Shown in pieces: positions 1-7,795 of a stretch of DNA of 64,000 nucleotides; the first letter of the stretch is position 1; every line of letters starts with the position of its first letter. The stretch comes from Sphaerisporangium sp039871875. Lineage in GTDB: Bacteria; Actinomycetota; Actinomycetes; Streptosporangiales; Streptosporangiaceae. The notes beneath the pieces were generated by a model, which worked only from the letters and a program-made list of their open reading frames with translations, was not told the DNA's origin and made no database searches. Location: NCBI RefSeq assembly GCF_039871875.1, contig NZ_JBDPMD010000041.1:1-64000 (forward strand), in the 5' to 3' direction. The position numbers and the translations under genes are program-made.

Positions 1-407
1 CCCCCACCCCCAGCACCCCGACCGGCAACACGATCCGCGGCGTCGGTTCCAACCGCTGCCTCGACGTCACCGCCGCCTCCCAGGCCAACGGCGCTCAGGT
101 GCAGATCTGGGACTGCAACGGCCAGTCCAACCAGCAGTGGACGCTGACCGCGGCGAGCGAACTCCGCGTCTACGGCAACAAGTGCCTGGACGTCAACGGC
201 GCAGGCACCGCCGACGGCACCGCCGTGATCATCTGGGACTGCAACGGCCAGAACAACCAGAAGTGGCGCTTCAACGCCGACGGCACCATCACCGCGATAG
301 GTGCCAACAAGTGCCTCGACGTGGCCAACGCCGGCACCGCCAACGGCACCAAGGTCCAGATCTACTCCTGCTGGGCCGGCACCAACCAACGCTGGACCCG
401 CGCCTGA
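1..407 (+). CDS. C-terminal ricin-type lectin (CBM13) domain of a secreted protein, 5' partial
   Basis: The reading frame is open from the window edge and ends at a TGA at 405-407. A short Pro/Thr linker is followed by one beta-trefoil carbohydrate-binding module with three subdomains. Each subdomain has the CLDV motif and a QxW box: QQW, QKW and QRW. The final motif, NQRWTRA, is a typical end of CBM13 proteins. In actinomycetes such modules sit at the C-terminus of secreted glycoside hydrolases and bind xylan or galactose-containing glycans. The catalytic part lies outside the window, so its activity is unknown. The module resembles the one at the end of the GH10 xylanase at 5.3-6.8 kb, which suggests a polysaccharide-degrading neighbour. 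Confidence 0.9.
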   Translation, partial: PTPSTPTGNTIRGVGSNRCLDVTAASQANGAQVQIWDCNGQSNQQWTLTAASELRVYGNKCLDVNGAGTADGTAVIIWDCNGQNNQKWRFNADGTITAIGANKCLDVANAGTANGTKVQIYSCWAGTNQRWTRA

Positions 408-430
408 CCCTACGACCGCCCGACCCCACG

Positions 431-464
431 GGTGCCTCATCTCCGCATGCGGAGACGAGGCACC
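431..464 (+). terminator. Intrinsic terminator hairpin after the CBM13 gene
   Basis: Arms GGTGCCTCATCTCCGC (431-446) and GCGGAGACGAGGCACC (449-464) pair over 16 positions with one A-C mismatch and a 2-base loop. The hairpin lies 24 bases after the stop codon. There is no T-tract, as is usual in actinomycetes. Confidence 0.75.
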
Positions 465-773
465 CGATCCACGTTCCGCGGCCCGCCACGAGCTCGGCGA
501 TAGACCGTCGGCTCCTCCCTTGGACGGCACGCACGCCGACCGAGTCGATAGCACGCGATGTACATCCAGGTCATCGCCGCGCCGGGCGGCACTCCGTAGT
601 GGATGTCGGGCTCGCTGTCCGGCTCGGTGCACGATGTGCGGGCGGCCAGGATCTGGGGCGTCGTGCGCCGCCTGGGGGTGGCGGGCAGGAAGACAATGCA
701 TCTGCGTGCCGCCGGTGTCAGAGCCCGTGAGATCTCGTCCCGGCGGGTCAGGACTGCCGGGACCTTGCCCGTC
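465..773. other. Intergenic stretch with no recognisable gene
   Basis: This segment separates the terminator of the CBM13 gene from the 3' end of the DUF397 gene. The open frames across it have neither a convincing ribosome-binding site nor recognisable protein sequence. I see no RNA gene or strong hairpin. Confidence 0.5.
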
Positions 774-974
774 TCAGGCGAGGCCGCCGTCCTTCACCAC
801 GGCACAGAAGGCCACCCAGGCGTCCGCTCCGACCACGAACGCCGGCCCGGTGGGGTTCTTGCTGTCACGTACGGCCCGGCGTTCGTGGGGCAAGGAGGCG
901 ACCTCCACGCAGTCACCGCCGTTGCCGCCTGAATACGAGGACTTGATCCAGGTGGCGCTGGTCAGGTCGTCCAT
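774..974 (-). CDS. DUF397 domain protein
   Basis: A 66-residue protein made almost entirely of a DUF397 domain. It starts near TWIKSSYSGGNGGDCVEVA and carries the AVRDSKNPTGP core. DUF397 proteins are small actinomycete partners of XRE regulators that carry a DUF5753 domain; Streptomyces pairs of this kind have been described as WhiJ-type regulators or as toxin-antitoxin-like systems. The ATG at 974 is used because the recognisable domain begins there. It overlaps the 3' end of the upstream XRE gene by 13 bases, so the two are probably translationally coupled. A second copy of the same module lies at 62.4-63.5 kb. Confidence 0.9.
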   Translation of the reverse strand: MDDLTSATWIKSSYSGGNGGDCVEVASLPHERRAVRDSKNPTGPAFVVGADAWVAFCAVVKDGGLA

Positions 975-1783
975 TTCTGTGCCCACTCCTTTATCAACTG
1001 TTTCGATCCGGCCTGTGGGAGCGCGTGAATTCTGATCGCGTCGTACCGTGTGCGCAGGTTGCGGACATCCTCCGGTGAGGCGATGACCTTGCCCTCGTTG
1101 GCGGTTTCCAGGTAGGCCACGTCCTGGCCTTGGACGTCGGCCAGCATGAACGCTCCCAGCAATCCTGGGGTGCAGGCGGACGATATCGGGACTATCTGGA
1201 GCGCAATACATGGGTGCTCTGCCATGGTCAGCAGGTGGTCGAGTTGTCTTCGCATGACGGCGGCACCGCCGATGGGGCGCTGGAGGACGACCTCGTCCAG
1301 TACGGCCCACATCCTCGGGGAATCGTCGCGGTCGAAGATGGCTTGCCGGTCGAGTCGCGAGGCGACGGCTTGGTCGGCCTTCGAGTGCTGGAACAGCGGC
1401 TCGGCCAGGAAGAGCGTCCTGGCGTAGTCAGGCGTCTGGAGCAGCCCTGGTACCAGTGAGTGCTGCCAGGAGTGCAGGGTCGTGGCCTTCTGTTCGGCCT
1501 CCAGCCATGGGATGAACCAGAGTTGTACGCCGTCCGATCTGCACTCGTCCCACAGCCGGAGGAGCAGGCCGTTCTGGTGCAACTGGTCGTCCACGCGTTG
1601 GGCGAAGTCCGCTTTGGGCATTCGGCGGCCGGTTTCGACCATGCTCACCAGGCCGCCGGAGTATCCGATTTTCTCGGCCAGTTCTTCCTGGGTGAGGTGG
1701 GCGGCCAGGCGGCGTCTGCGTAGTTCGTAACCGAACCTGTGGGTGGGAGAGGTCTCGGGGTTGGGTTCGTGCTGGTCGGTCAT
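962..1783 (-). CDS. XRE-family regulator with DUF5753 domain
   Basis: A 273-residue cytoplasmic DNA-binding protein. Residues of about 16-70 form a helix-turn-helix of the lambda-repressor type (LTQEELAEKIGYSGGLVSMV). The remainder, from about residue 85, matches the DUF5753 effector/partner region, with RQAIFDRDD and the RRQLDHLLTMAEHP segment typical of the family. The ATG at 1783 is preferred to the one at 1807 because AGGAG lies five bases upstream of it. It is followed by an overlapping DUF397 gene, the usual partner. It may repress its own promoter and the divergent gene that starts at 1917. The target is not known. Confidence 0.9.
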   Translation of the reverse strand: MTDQHEPNPETSPTHRFGYELRRRRLAAHLTQEELAEKIGYSGGLVSMVETGRRMPKADFAQRVDDQLHQNGLLLRLWDECRSDGVQLWFIPWLEAEQKATTLHSWQHSLVPGLLQTPDYARTLFLAEPLFQHSKADQAVASRLDRQAIFDRDDSPRMWAVLDEVVLQRPIGGAAVMRRQLDHLLTMAEHPCIALQIVPISSACTPGLLGAFMLADVQGQDVAYLETANEGKVIASPEDVRNLRTRYDAIRIHALPQAGSKQLIKEWAQKWTT

Positions 1784-1852
1784 GTCGTCTCCTGAAACAA
1801 GAGTCAACGAGCGACGTACGAAAGTGCACGGTGTTGGTTGTAGTCGTTCTCT

Positions 1853-1863
1853 TACGCAGCGTA
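1853..1863. promoter_or_regulatory. Short dyad in the divergent XRE/orphan promoter region
   Basis: TACGCAGCGTA has perfect 5-base arms around one central base. It lies between the XRE gene (start 1783, minus) and the small protein gene (start 1917, plus). It is a plausible operator for the adjacent XRE protein, but this rests on position only. Confidence 0.25.
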
Positions 1864-1916
1864 GGGGAAAAGTTCACCCTGGGAGAGTCCTTTCGCCGAC
1901 AAGAAAGGCGCTCATC

Positions 1917-2345
1917 GTGGCGCGGCAATCGCATACCCAGATAGCACTACAAAGCACTCCACGCGTTCCCTTTTCCGCTCTGATCGCGGCAGAACGGGTG
2001 CGGACGGAGCTGCACACCTACGGCATCGTCAGCGAGGTGAACGGGGACGACACCGCCGCCTGTGTCTCGGTGCAGGCGGGGCTGGTCGTGTGGGTGCGGC
2101 CGGGGGCGGGGTTCTCGTGGTGGGGCGGGGAGTGGTCGGTCAGGGGACGGAAGCGGTACGCCTGGGGGCCGCCGGGTGACCCGGTGGCGGTGGCGCGGCG
2201 GGTGGCGCTGCGGTTCGCCGAGGCGTACGCGGAGCACGCGCACGCGGCACTGATCACGGATCTGCTGAGGGGGGTGGGCGGCGACCGGGAGGTTCCTCCG
2301 CTCGTGCAACCGGCCGATCGGGTGGTGCTGGTGTGGCCGGTGTGA
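1917..2345 (+). CDS. Small protein of unknown function
   Basis: A 142-residue protein that I do not recognise by name. The GTG at 1917 is chosen because GAAAGG lies about eight bases upstream; the open frame extends further 5' but without good start signals. The central part is Trp- and Gly-rich (GFSWWGGEWSV) and the C-terminal third is helical and Ala-rich. There is no signal peptide or membrane segment. Similar small proteins are often found beside XRE/DUF5753 regulators in actinomycetes, which is the only functional hint. Its stop codon overlaps the start of the next gene (GTGA), so the two are probably co-translated. Confidence 0.7.
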   Translation: MARQSHTQIALQSTPRVPFSALIAAERVRTELHTYGIVSEVNGDDTAACVSVQAGLVVWVRPGAGFSWWGGEWSVRGRKRYAWGPPGDPVAVARRVALRFAEAYAEHAHAALITDLLRGVGGDREVPPLVQPADRVVLVWPV

Positions 2346-2719
2346 ACGAGGGGCGGTACACAGTCCGGACCGTGCCGGTGTCGGCGAGTACCGCGGCGTA
2401 CGACGCGGAGCTGCTGGCCGTGCTCAAGCGGGAACTGGGGCCGCACGGCGTCCGCTGCGAGGTCCGTCTACGGGTGATCGGCTCCCGGGGTGACGCGCGA
2501 CCGGGGCAGACGCATCTGCCGACCGAGCTGCTGGTGTTCGGGGCCGACGGCACCGAGCGCGCGGCGGCGGTGGTGGCGGAGATGGACGAGGGGACGTTCT
2601 ACTGCGTCACCTCGGATGACAAGCCGTGGATACGCTTCCCCCTGCGCCAGGTCGTGGAAGCGGCGGCCTACCTGCGGCTGCTCGCCTGGGACTGCGGGAG
2701 GCCGCCGGGGACGGGGTGA
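2342..2719 (+). CDS. Small protein of unknown function, coupled to the previous gene
   Basis: About 125 residues, alpha/beta in character, with no signal peptide, membrane segment or motif that I can name. The GTG at 2342 overlaps the stop codon of the preceding gene (GTGA); a GTG at 2333 is the alternative. The gene shows the strong third-position GC bias of its neighbours, so it is likely expressed. Its partner and the adjacent XRE regulator suggest a small accessory regulatory unit. It converges on the methyltransferase gene, with 20 bases between the two stop codons. Confidence 0.65.
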   Translation: MNEGRYTVRTVPVSASTAAYDAELLAVLKRELGPHGVRCEVRLRVIGSRGDARPGQTHLPTELLVFGADGTERAAAVVAEMDEGTFYCVTSDDKPWIRFPLRQVVEAAAYLRLLAWDCGRPPGTG

Positions 2720-2739
2720 CTCCGGGCGGGCTGTGCGTG

Positions 2740-3891
2740 TCACTGTCGCTGAGCGTGAGGGGTGCGCGGCCCGCCCGGTTCCGTGACCGGGTTGGCGGGG
2801 AGGTCGAGCCAGACGTACTGCCCTTCGGGGGTCACGGTCATGCCGAAGCGGTCCTTGGGGGGCGAGCCCCAGGAGAGCCAGCGCAGGTAGGCGTCCTGTA
2901 CCTCGTCCCACAGGTCGTGTGGGCCTCGTTGCAGGACCGCCACGTGTTTGTGCTCGGGGGAGTAGTGCACCTGGGCGTCGGAGTCGTCGGACCAGAGGGA
3001 GAGGTGGAAGTGGCCTTCGGGGCGGTCGGCGTGGGTGGCGTACACATGGGGGTGCAGGGCGGCGATGGCGATGTCGGCTCCGTAGGAGGAACGGAGTACG
3101 CGGCGGGGATCCAGGTCGGTCATGGAGTCGCGGTAGGCGTCCTGGAGGCTGGGGAGGGGCCATCGTTGCGAGCGCAGGGGCATGAAGCCGACGGCGCGGT
3201 GGAAACGGCCGGTCGCCGTGCCGTCGCCGGTGGGGGTGAGGACGGTGAGGTGGCCGCCTTCCCAGCGGGGGATCCAGGGGATGACGATCAGCCCGCCGGG
3301 GCGGGTCTGGCCGACCCATGAGTGCGGGATGCGGTCGACGCCGCAGGTGACGTGCACCCGGTCGTACGGTGCGCCGTCGGCGCATCCGGCGGAGCCGTCG
3401 CCGAGGATCAGGCGGGGGGAGCGGCCGGCCGCGGCGAGGTTGCCGGCCGCGGTGGTGTGGACGGCCGGGTCGATCTCGACGCTGGTCACGTTGCCGTCGC
3501 CGAGGCGGTGCGCCAGCAGTGCCGCCGTCCAGCCGGTGCCGGTGCCGATCTCCAGGACCTCGTCGCCGTCATAGGGATCGAGGGCTCCGAGCGTCAGCGC
3601 CACGGCGGCCGGTGCCGAACAGGACGAGGTGTAGTCGCCCTTTCCCCGCGCTATGTCGGTGGCGCCGTCGTCGAGCTGGGTGACGATCGCGGCGTCGGAA
3701 TAGACGGCGTCCACCCACGCTTCGGGATCGGTGTTCCGGTCGATGAGGTGAGCCGGTCTGTCACGGGAGTCGCACCAGGCCCGATCAGGGATGAACAGGT
3801 GGCGCGGCACGGCGCGCACCGCACTTCGCCACCTGTCGTCCAGCCCGGTCAGCCGATCGGCGAGGGCGGTGATGCGCTGATCTAAGTTCAC
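2740..3891 (-). CDS. Protein-L-isoaspartate O-methyltransferase-like enzyme
   Basis: A 383-residue enzyme. The N-terminal 230 residues follow the PCMT fold: AVRAVPRHLFIPD near the start, the SAM-binding glycine motif LEIGTGTGWTAALLA, and the acidic strand end VEIDPA. About 150 further residues are absent from housekeeping PCMT. PCMT-like proteins with such extensions are known as tailoring enzymes of ribosomal peptides (TIGR04188 and TIGR04364 families), where they methylate aspartate and can drive aspartimide formation. No ATP-grasp or lanthipeptide synthetase gene is nearby. The GTG at 3891 overlaps the stop codon of a 38-residue peptide gene (GTGA), so substrate and enzyme may be co-translated. 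General protein repair is the alternative role. Confidence 0.85.
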   Translation of the reverse strand: MNLDQRITALADRLTGLDDRWRSAVRAVPRHLFIPDRAWCDSRDRPAHLIDRNTDPEAWVDAVYSDAAIVTQLDDGATDIARGKGDYTSSCSAPAAVALTLGALDPYDGDEVLEIGTGTGWTAALLAHRLGDGNVTSVEIDPAVHTTAAGNLAAAGRSPRLILGDGSAGCADGAPYDRVHVTCGVDRIPHSWVGQTRPGGLIVIPWIPRWEGGHLTVLTPTGDGTATGRFHRAVGFMPLRSQRWPLPSLQDAYRDSMTDLDPRRVLRSSYGADIAIAALHPHVYATHADRPEGHFHLSLWSDDSDAQVHYSPEHKHVAVLQRGPHDLWDEVQDAYLRWLSWGSPPKDRFGMTVTPEGQYVWLDLPANPVTEPGGPRTPHAQRQ

Positions 3892-4004
3892 CGGTTTTCC
3901 GGCTTTTCATGCTTTCCGGGAGCGTCCGGACGGCTCCCGTCGGAGGTCGGCGGCGGCTTTTCGACGGGCTCGTCCGTGGGAGGTTTGCCGTCATGTTTAC
4001 CCAT
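3888..4004 (-). CDS. 38-residue hydrophilic peptide coupled to the PCMT-like enzyme
   Basis: A short gene with a strong ribosome-binding site (AAAGGAG, ten bases before the ATG at 4004) and a GTGA overlap with the methyltransferase gene. The peptide is very rich in Pro, Lys, Asp and Glu. It has no Cys, no hydrophobic segment and no signal peptide. It contains two Asp-Gly pairs and one Asp-Ala pair, the kind of sites at which PCMT-like enzymes act. It lacks the FxLD motif of FxLD lanthipeptides and the conserved core of ATP-grasp peptides. It could be a ribosomal peptide precursor, a small partner protein or simply a leader for coupling. That it is translated is inferred from the ribosome-binding site and the overlap. 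Confidence 0.65.
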   Translation of the reverse strand: MGKHDGKPPTDEPVEKPPPTSDGSRPDAPGKHEKPENR

Positions 4005-4255
4005 TGTAGGAACACTCCTTTCCGCGCGGTCAGGCTGCCGGGGGCCGTTGATGAAACCAGGATTGCATATCCGTGGCAGGGGCGGGGGATTTTCGGTCGG
4101 GACATTAAAGCCGGGTGGTGGATATAGATATATGGGCATTTTCCGGCTATGCGGAATCGGGCCGCTGGTTGTCGGGGCCGCTGGCGGGGGTGGGCGCGGG
4201 GGGTGCATACTCGTGGGTAACAGACGGAAGTTCGGCGTGGTGAGGAGTTGCCCGG
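4005..4255. promoter_or_regulatory. Divergent promoter region of the peptide operon and the aldolase gene
   Basis: Between two divergently transcribed genes. The stretch at about 4100-4150 is clearly AT-rich against the surroundings (for example GATATAGATATATG near 4120-4134), consistent with promoter elements. I could not assign clean -35 and -10 hexamers. Confidence 0.4.
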
Positions 4256-5047
4256 ATGAGCCTCTCGGATCTGCGGCCCGTGCCGAGTGAGTCACTTCAG
4301 TTCCGGTTCCCGCGGAAGTTCGATGACGTGGCCGAGGAGCGGCGGCATCGGATGGAGCGGCTGGCGGCGGCGTTGCGGCTGTTCGGGAGGTTCGGGTTCG
4401 AGGAAGGGGTGGCGGGGCACATCACGGCGCGGGATCCGGAGCATACGGATCATTTCTGGGTGAATCCGTTCGGGATGAGCTTCAAGCATGTGCGGGTGAG
4501 TGACCTGATCCTGGTCAACCATCAGGGGGAGGTGGTGGAGGGGGCGCGGCCGGTGAACCAGGCGGCGTTCGCGATCCACTCGATGGTGCATCAGGCGCGG
4601 CCGGACGCGGTGGCGGCGGCGCACAGTCACTCCTTGCACGGGAAGGCGTTGTCGGCGCTCGGGCAGATGGTCGAGCCGTTGACGCAGGACGCCTGCGCGT
4701 TCTACGAGGATCATGGGTTGTTCGACGACTACACCGGCGTGGTGCTGGACGTCGAGGAGGGGCGGCGGATCGCCCGGGCGCTGGGGTCGCACAAGGCGGT
4801 GATCCTGCGGAACCACGGGCTGCTCACGGTGGGGGACTCGGTGGACGCGGCGGCGTGGTGGTTCATCACCATGGAGCGGTCGTGCCAGGCGCAGCTCCTC
4901 GCCAAGGCCGCCGGGCAGGTGGTGCCGATCACCCATGAGAACGCCAAGCTCACGCACGGGCAGATCGGCAACGATCTGGTGGGATGGATCAACTTCCAGC
5001 CGCTGTACGACCAGATCTCCCGCACCGACCCTGACCTGTTCGACTGA
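4256..5047 (+). CDS. Class II aldolase/adducin-family protein
   Basis: A 263-residue cytoplasmic protein of the class II aldolase/adducin fold. This family uses a divalent metal to cleave or epimerise sugar phosphates such as fuculose or ribulose phosphate; many bacterial members have no known substrate. The metal-binding His pair is visible in AAHSHSLHGK, and the later conserved His in ILRNHGLLTVG. FGRFGFEEGVAGHITARDP matches the N-terminal family signature. The start at 4256 has GAGGAG eight bases upstream. It stands alone, with no kinase or isomerase beside it, so its pathway cannot be inferred from context. The xylanase downstream has its own promoter. Confidence 0.9.
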   Translation: MSLSDLRPVPSESLQFRFPRKFDDVAEERRHRMERLAAALRLFGRFGFEEGVAGHITARDPEHTDHFWVNPFGMSFKHVRVSDLILVNHQGEVVEGARPVNQAAFAIHSMVHQARPDAVAAAHSHSLHGKALSALGQMVEPLTQDACAFYEDHGLFDDYTGVVLDVEEGRRIARALGSHKAVILRNHGLLTVGDSVDAAAWWFITMERSCQAQLLAKAAGQVVPITHENAKLTHGQIGNDLVGWINFQPLYDQISRTDPDLFD

Positions 5048-5058
5048 GCCGGTGCGAT

Positions 5059-5078
5059 GAAACTAGCGGGCTAGTTTC
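5059..5078. terminator. Perfect inverted repeat just after the aldolase gene
   Basis: GAAACTAGC and GCTAGTTTC are perfect 9-base arms with a 2-base spacer, starting 12 bases after the aldolase stop codon. It may be a weak terminator. Because it also carries GAAA/TTTC ends, it could belong to the operator array of the xylanase gene. Confidence 0.45.
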
Positions 5079-5079
5079 C

Positions 5080-5191
5080 CGAAAATTTCGGCCACGTCCG
5101 GAAGTTTCCGCAGGATAACGCGGTGTCACTCACGCGATGGTCCGAAATCTTTTTGTGATTCATTGACACATTTCGGAGCGATCTCCAGACT
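5080..5191 (+). promoter_or_regulatory. Xylanase promoter with several GAAA/TTTC operator-like dyads
   Basis: CGAAAATTTCG (5080-5090) is a dyad of the CGAA-N-TTCG type reported for repressor sites at Streptomyces xylanase and xylosidase promoters. CGGAAGTTTCCG (5099-5110) is a related dyad with a 2-base centre. TCCGAAAT (5141-5148) and ATTTCGGA (5170-5177) form an exact, more widely spaced pair. TTGACA (5163-5168) and CAGACT (5186-5191), 17 bases apart, make a good vegetative promoter. The last half-site falls between these hexamers, where a repressor would block polymerase. Confidence 0.55.
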
Positions 5192-5341
5192 TGGGCGGCA
5201 AGTGGAGACCTCCCATGTCACCAAGCGGGTGATAGGTGGTCCGCCCGCAGGTCAAGGTGGCACTCGGCGAGTCGCCGGGACCTCGCGGGCGGTCCGCTCC
5301 ACGTCCCCTCCCCCGATCGGTGTTCCACTGGAGGAACAAGA

Positions 5342-6817
5342 ATGATCGACAACGCCGCCGTCCCCGTCGGCAGAAGAAAGCTCCAAGGCGTGCGGAACGC
5401 CTTGGTCGTCGGTACCGTGGCCGCCCTCGGCGCTGCACTGGTGGCGGGCCTCACGGCTCCGGCCGGTGCCGCGGAGAGCACGCTCGGCGCGGCGGCCGCG
5501 CAGAGCGGCCGGTACTTCGGCACCGCGATCGCCGCGGGCAAGCTCGGCGACTCGCAGTACACGACGATCGCGAACCGTGAGTTCAACATGATCACGGCCG
5601 AGAACGAGATGAAGATCGACGCCACCGAGCCCAACCGGGGGCAGTTCAGCTTCGGCAACGCCGACCGCATCTACAACTGGGCCGTGCAGAACGGCAAGCG
5701 GGTACGCGGGCACACGCTGGCCTGGCACTCGCAGCAGCCCCCATGGATGCAGTCGCTCAGCGGCAGCAGCCTGCGCCAGGCGATGATCGACCACATCAAC
5801 GGCGTGATGAGCCACTACCGGGGCAAGATCTACGCCTGGGACGTGGTGAACGAGGCGTTCGCCGACGGCAACTCCGGTGGCCGGCGCGACTCCAACCTGC
5901 AGCGCACCGGCAACGACTGGATCGAGGTCGCCTTCCGCACCGCGCGGGCCGCCGACCCGGCCGCCAAGCTCTGCTACAACGACTACAACATCGACAACTG
6001 GTCCTGGGCCAAGACCCAGGGCGTGTACAACATGGTGCGCGACTTCAAGCAGCGCGGCGTGCCGATCGACTGCGTGGGCCTTCAGTCGCACTTCAACAGC
6101 AACAGCCCGTACAACAGCAACTACCGCACCACGATCTCCAGCTTCGCCGCCCTCGGGGTGGACGTGCAGATCACCGAGCTGGACATCCAGGGCGGCTCCG
6201 CTCAGACCTACGCCGCGGTGACCAACGACTGCCTGGCGGTCCCCCGCTGCACCGGCATCACCGTCTGGGGCGTGCGCGACACCGACTCCTGGCTCGGGTC
6301 CGGCGCCTCCGCCCTGCTGTTCGACGGCAGCGGCAACAAGAAGGCCGCGTACAACTCGGTGCTCAACGCACTCAACAGCGTGTCGCCGAGCCCGACCGTC
6401 ACGCCGACGGTCACCCCGACCGCCACTCCGACGGGTGGCGGAGGCACGTTCCGGTTGCGCAACGAAGGCGCGGGCCGGTGCGTCGACTCGCCGAACAGCG
6501 CCACCGCCAACGGCACCCAGCTCCAGATCTACGACTGCCACACCAACCCCAACCAGAGCTTCACCTATGACGGTTCCAGCCGTCTGGTGACGATGAACAA
6601 GTGCCTGGACGTGCCGACCGGCGGAGGCTCGGGCACCCGCATCCAGCTCTACGACTGCCACGGCAACTCGAACCAGCGCTGGACGTTCAACTCCAACGGC
6701 ACCGTCACCAGTGCCGCCAACAACCTGTGCCTGAGCGTCACCGGCACGGGCAACTCCTCCGGCGTGACCGTCGCGAGCTGCAACGGCCAGGCCACCCAGA
6801 GGTGGACCCGGGCGTAG
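5342..6817 (+). CDS. xlnA: Secreted GH10 endo-1,4-beta-xylanase with CBM13 module
   Basis: A 491-residue extracellular enzyme that hydrolyses internal beta-1,4 bonds of xylan. The architecture is a signal peptide (residues 1-44, cleavage likely after AGAA), a GH10 barrel (about 45-345), a Pro/Thr linker (about 347-368) and a ricin-type CBM13 (about 369-491). The acid/base Glu is E171 in WDVVNEAF and the nucleophile is E279 in ITELDIQG. The trefoil has three CxD-QxW repeats. This is the architecture and approximate length of Streptomyces lividans XlnA, hence the symbol. The start has GGAGGA six bases upstream. A regulated promoter lies upstream and a strong terminator follows. I am very sure of the family. 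Confidence 0.97.
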   Translation: MIDNAAVPVGRRKLQGVRNALVVGTVAALGAALVAGLTAPAGAAESTLGAAAAQSGRYFGTAIAAGKLGDSQYTTIANREFNMITAENEMKIDATEPNRGQFSFGNADRIYNWAVQNGKRVRGHTLAWHSQQPPWMQSLSGSSLRQAMIDHINGVMSHYRGKIYAWDVVNEAFADGNSGGRRDSNLQRTGNDWIEVAFRTARAADPAAKLCYNDYNIDNWSWAKTQGVYNMVRDFKQRGVPIDCVGLQSHFNSNSPYNSNYRTTISSFAALGVDVQITELDIQGGSAQTYAAVTNDCLAVPRCTGITVWGVRDTDSWLGSGASALLFDGSGNKKAAYNSVLNALNSVSPSPTVTPTVTPTATPTGGGGTFRLRNEGAGRCVDSPNSATANGTQLQIYDCHTNPNQSFTYDGSSRLVTMNKCLDVPTGGGSGTRIQLYDCHGNSNQRWTFNSNGTVTSAANNLCLSVTGTGNSSGVTVASCNGQATQRWTRA

Positions 6818-6833
6818 CCCTCATCTCAGTCTG

Positions 6834-6865
6834 TGGCCCGGCACCCGCGAGCGGGTGCCGGGCCA
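6834..6865. terminator. Bidirectional intrinsic terminator
   Basis: TGGCCCGGCACCCGC (6834-6848) and GCGGGTGCCGGGCCA (6851-6865) are perfect 15-base arms with a 2-base loop. It lies between the convergent xylanase and spermidine-synthase-like genes and can serve both. Confidence 0.85.
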
Positions 6866-6880
6866 CCGCGCGTTCCGGGG

Positions 6881-7732
6881 TCAGGTGAACAGGTCGGGCG
6901 GGGGGACGGGCGCGATCACCGCGTCGCCGTCCCGGATGGGGGCCGCGCCCGCGATGAAGTTCACCAGGTCGTCCTCGCCCACGTAGCGGGACTGGGTGAG
7001 GCCGCCCGCCGCCTTGCGGGACAGCACGGCCACCGGTAGCGGGGCGGGGGACGCCACGACGATCAGGTTGCCGAACCGGCGTCCCCGCAGCACGCCGGGC
7101 TCGGCGAGCAGCGCCACGTGGCGGAACGTGCCGCGGACCGTGGCGGCGATCCTGCGGGCGAAGCCGAGGCCCTTGCCGTCCGCGATGTTGATCAGCAGGG
7201 TGCCGGAGGGCTTGAGCACGCGGGTGAGGTCCGCCATGTACTCCGCGGTGACCAGCTCGACCGGGATGGTGGCGCCGGTGAACGCGTCCAGCACGATCAG
7301 GTCGGCGGACGTGTCGCGCAGGCCCGTGACGCCGGAGCGGCCGTCGGCCACGCGGACCTTCAGCCGGGGCACCGACGACAGCCGGAGCTGGTCGCGGACC
7401 AGTTCCACCAGCGCCGCGTCCGGCTCGATCACGATGTGCCGGGAGCCGGGGCGGGTCGCGGTGATGTAGCGGGGCAGCGTGCAGGCGCCGCCGCCGACGT
7501 GCACGGCGTCCAGCGGGCCCTCCTGGACGCAGTCGATCACGTCCGCCATCAGCCGGACGTACTCGAAGTCCAGGTAGGTCGGATCGTCCAGATCGACGTA
7601 CGACTGGGGGACTCCGGACATGGTGAGGAGCCAGCCGCCCGGCCGGTCGAGGTCCCGGAGAAGCTCCACCTCGCCGTGGCTCACCGGGTAGCGGCCGGGC
7701 ACGGGGTTCGCCTCGACCTTACGCTTGGCCAC
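6881..7732 (-). CDS. Spermidine-synthase-like methyltransferase-fold protein
   Basis: A 283-residue soluble protein of the spermine/spermidine synthase (PABS) superfamily. The nucleotide-binding loop VHVGGGACTLPRY, the acidic strand end VIEPD and the LIVLDAFTG segment are clear. True spermidine synthases transfer an aminopropyl group to putrescine. Actinomycete members like this one are often stand-alone or fused to membrane domains and have no proven substrate, so polyamine synthesis is not certain. The GTG at 7732 has AAGGAG five bases upstream. It is divergent from the penicillin-binding-like gene at 7796, with only 63 bases between them. No other polyamine gene is nearby. Confidence 0.85.
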   Translation of the reverse strand: MAKRKVEANPVPGRYPVSHGEVELLRDLDRPGGWLLTMSGVPQSYVDLDDPTYLDFEYVRLMADVIDCVQEGPLDAVHVGGGACTLPRYITATRPGSRHIVIEPDAALVELVRDQLRLSSVPRLKVRVADGRSGVTGLRDTSADLIVLDAFTGATIPVELVTAEYMADLTRVLKPSGTLLINIADGKGLGFARRIAATVRGTFRHVALLAEPGVLRGRRFGNLIVVASPAPLPVAVLSRKAAGGLTQSRYVGEDDLVNFIAGAAPIRDGDAVIAPVPPPDLFT

Positions 7733-7795
7733 ACGGTCTCCTTTTTCTTCTGGTATATCCGGTTGTGCCATCCCCGGCATCCTTGGGAGAACGGT

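Noticed and set aside
603..932. Plus-strand frame between the CBM13 gene and the XRE region
   Set aside because: It overlaps the DUF397 gene on the other strand, lacks a ribosome-binding site and shows no recognisable protein.
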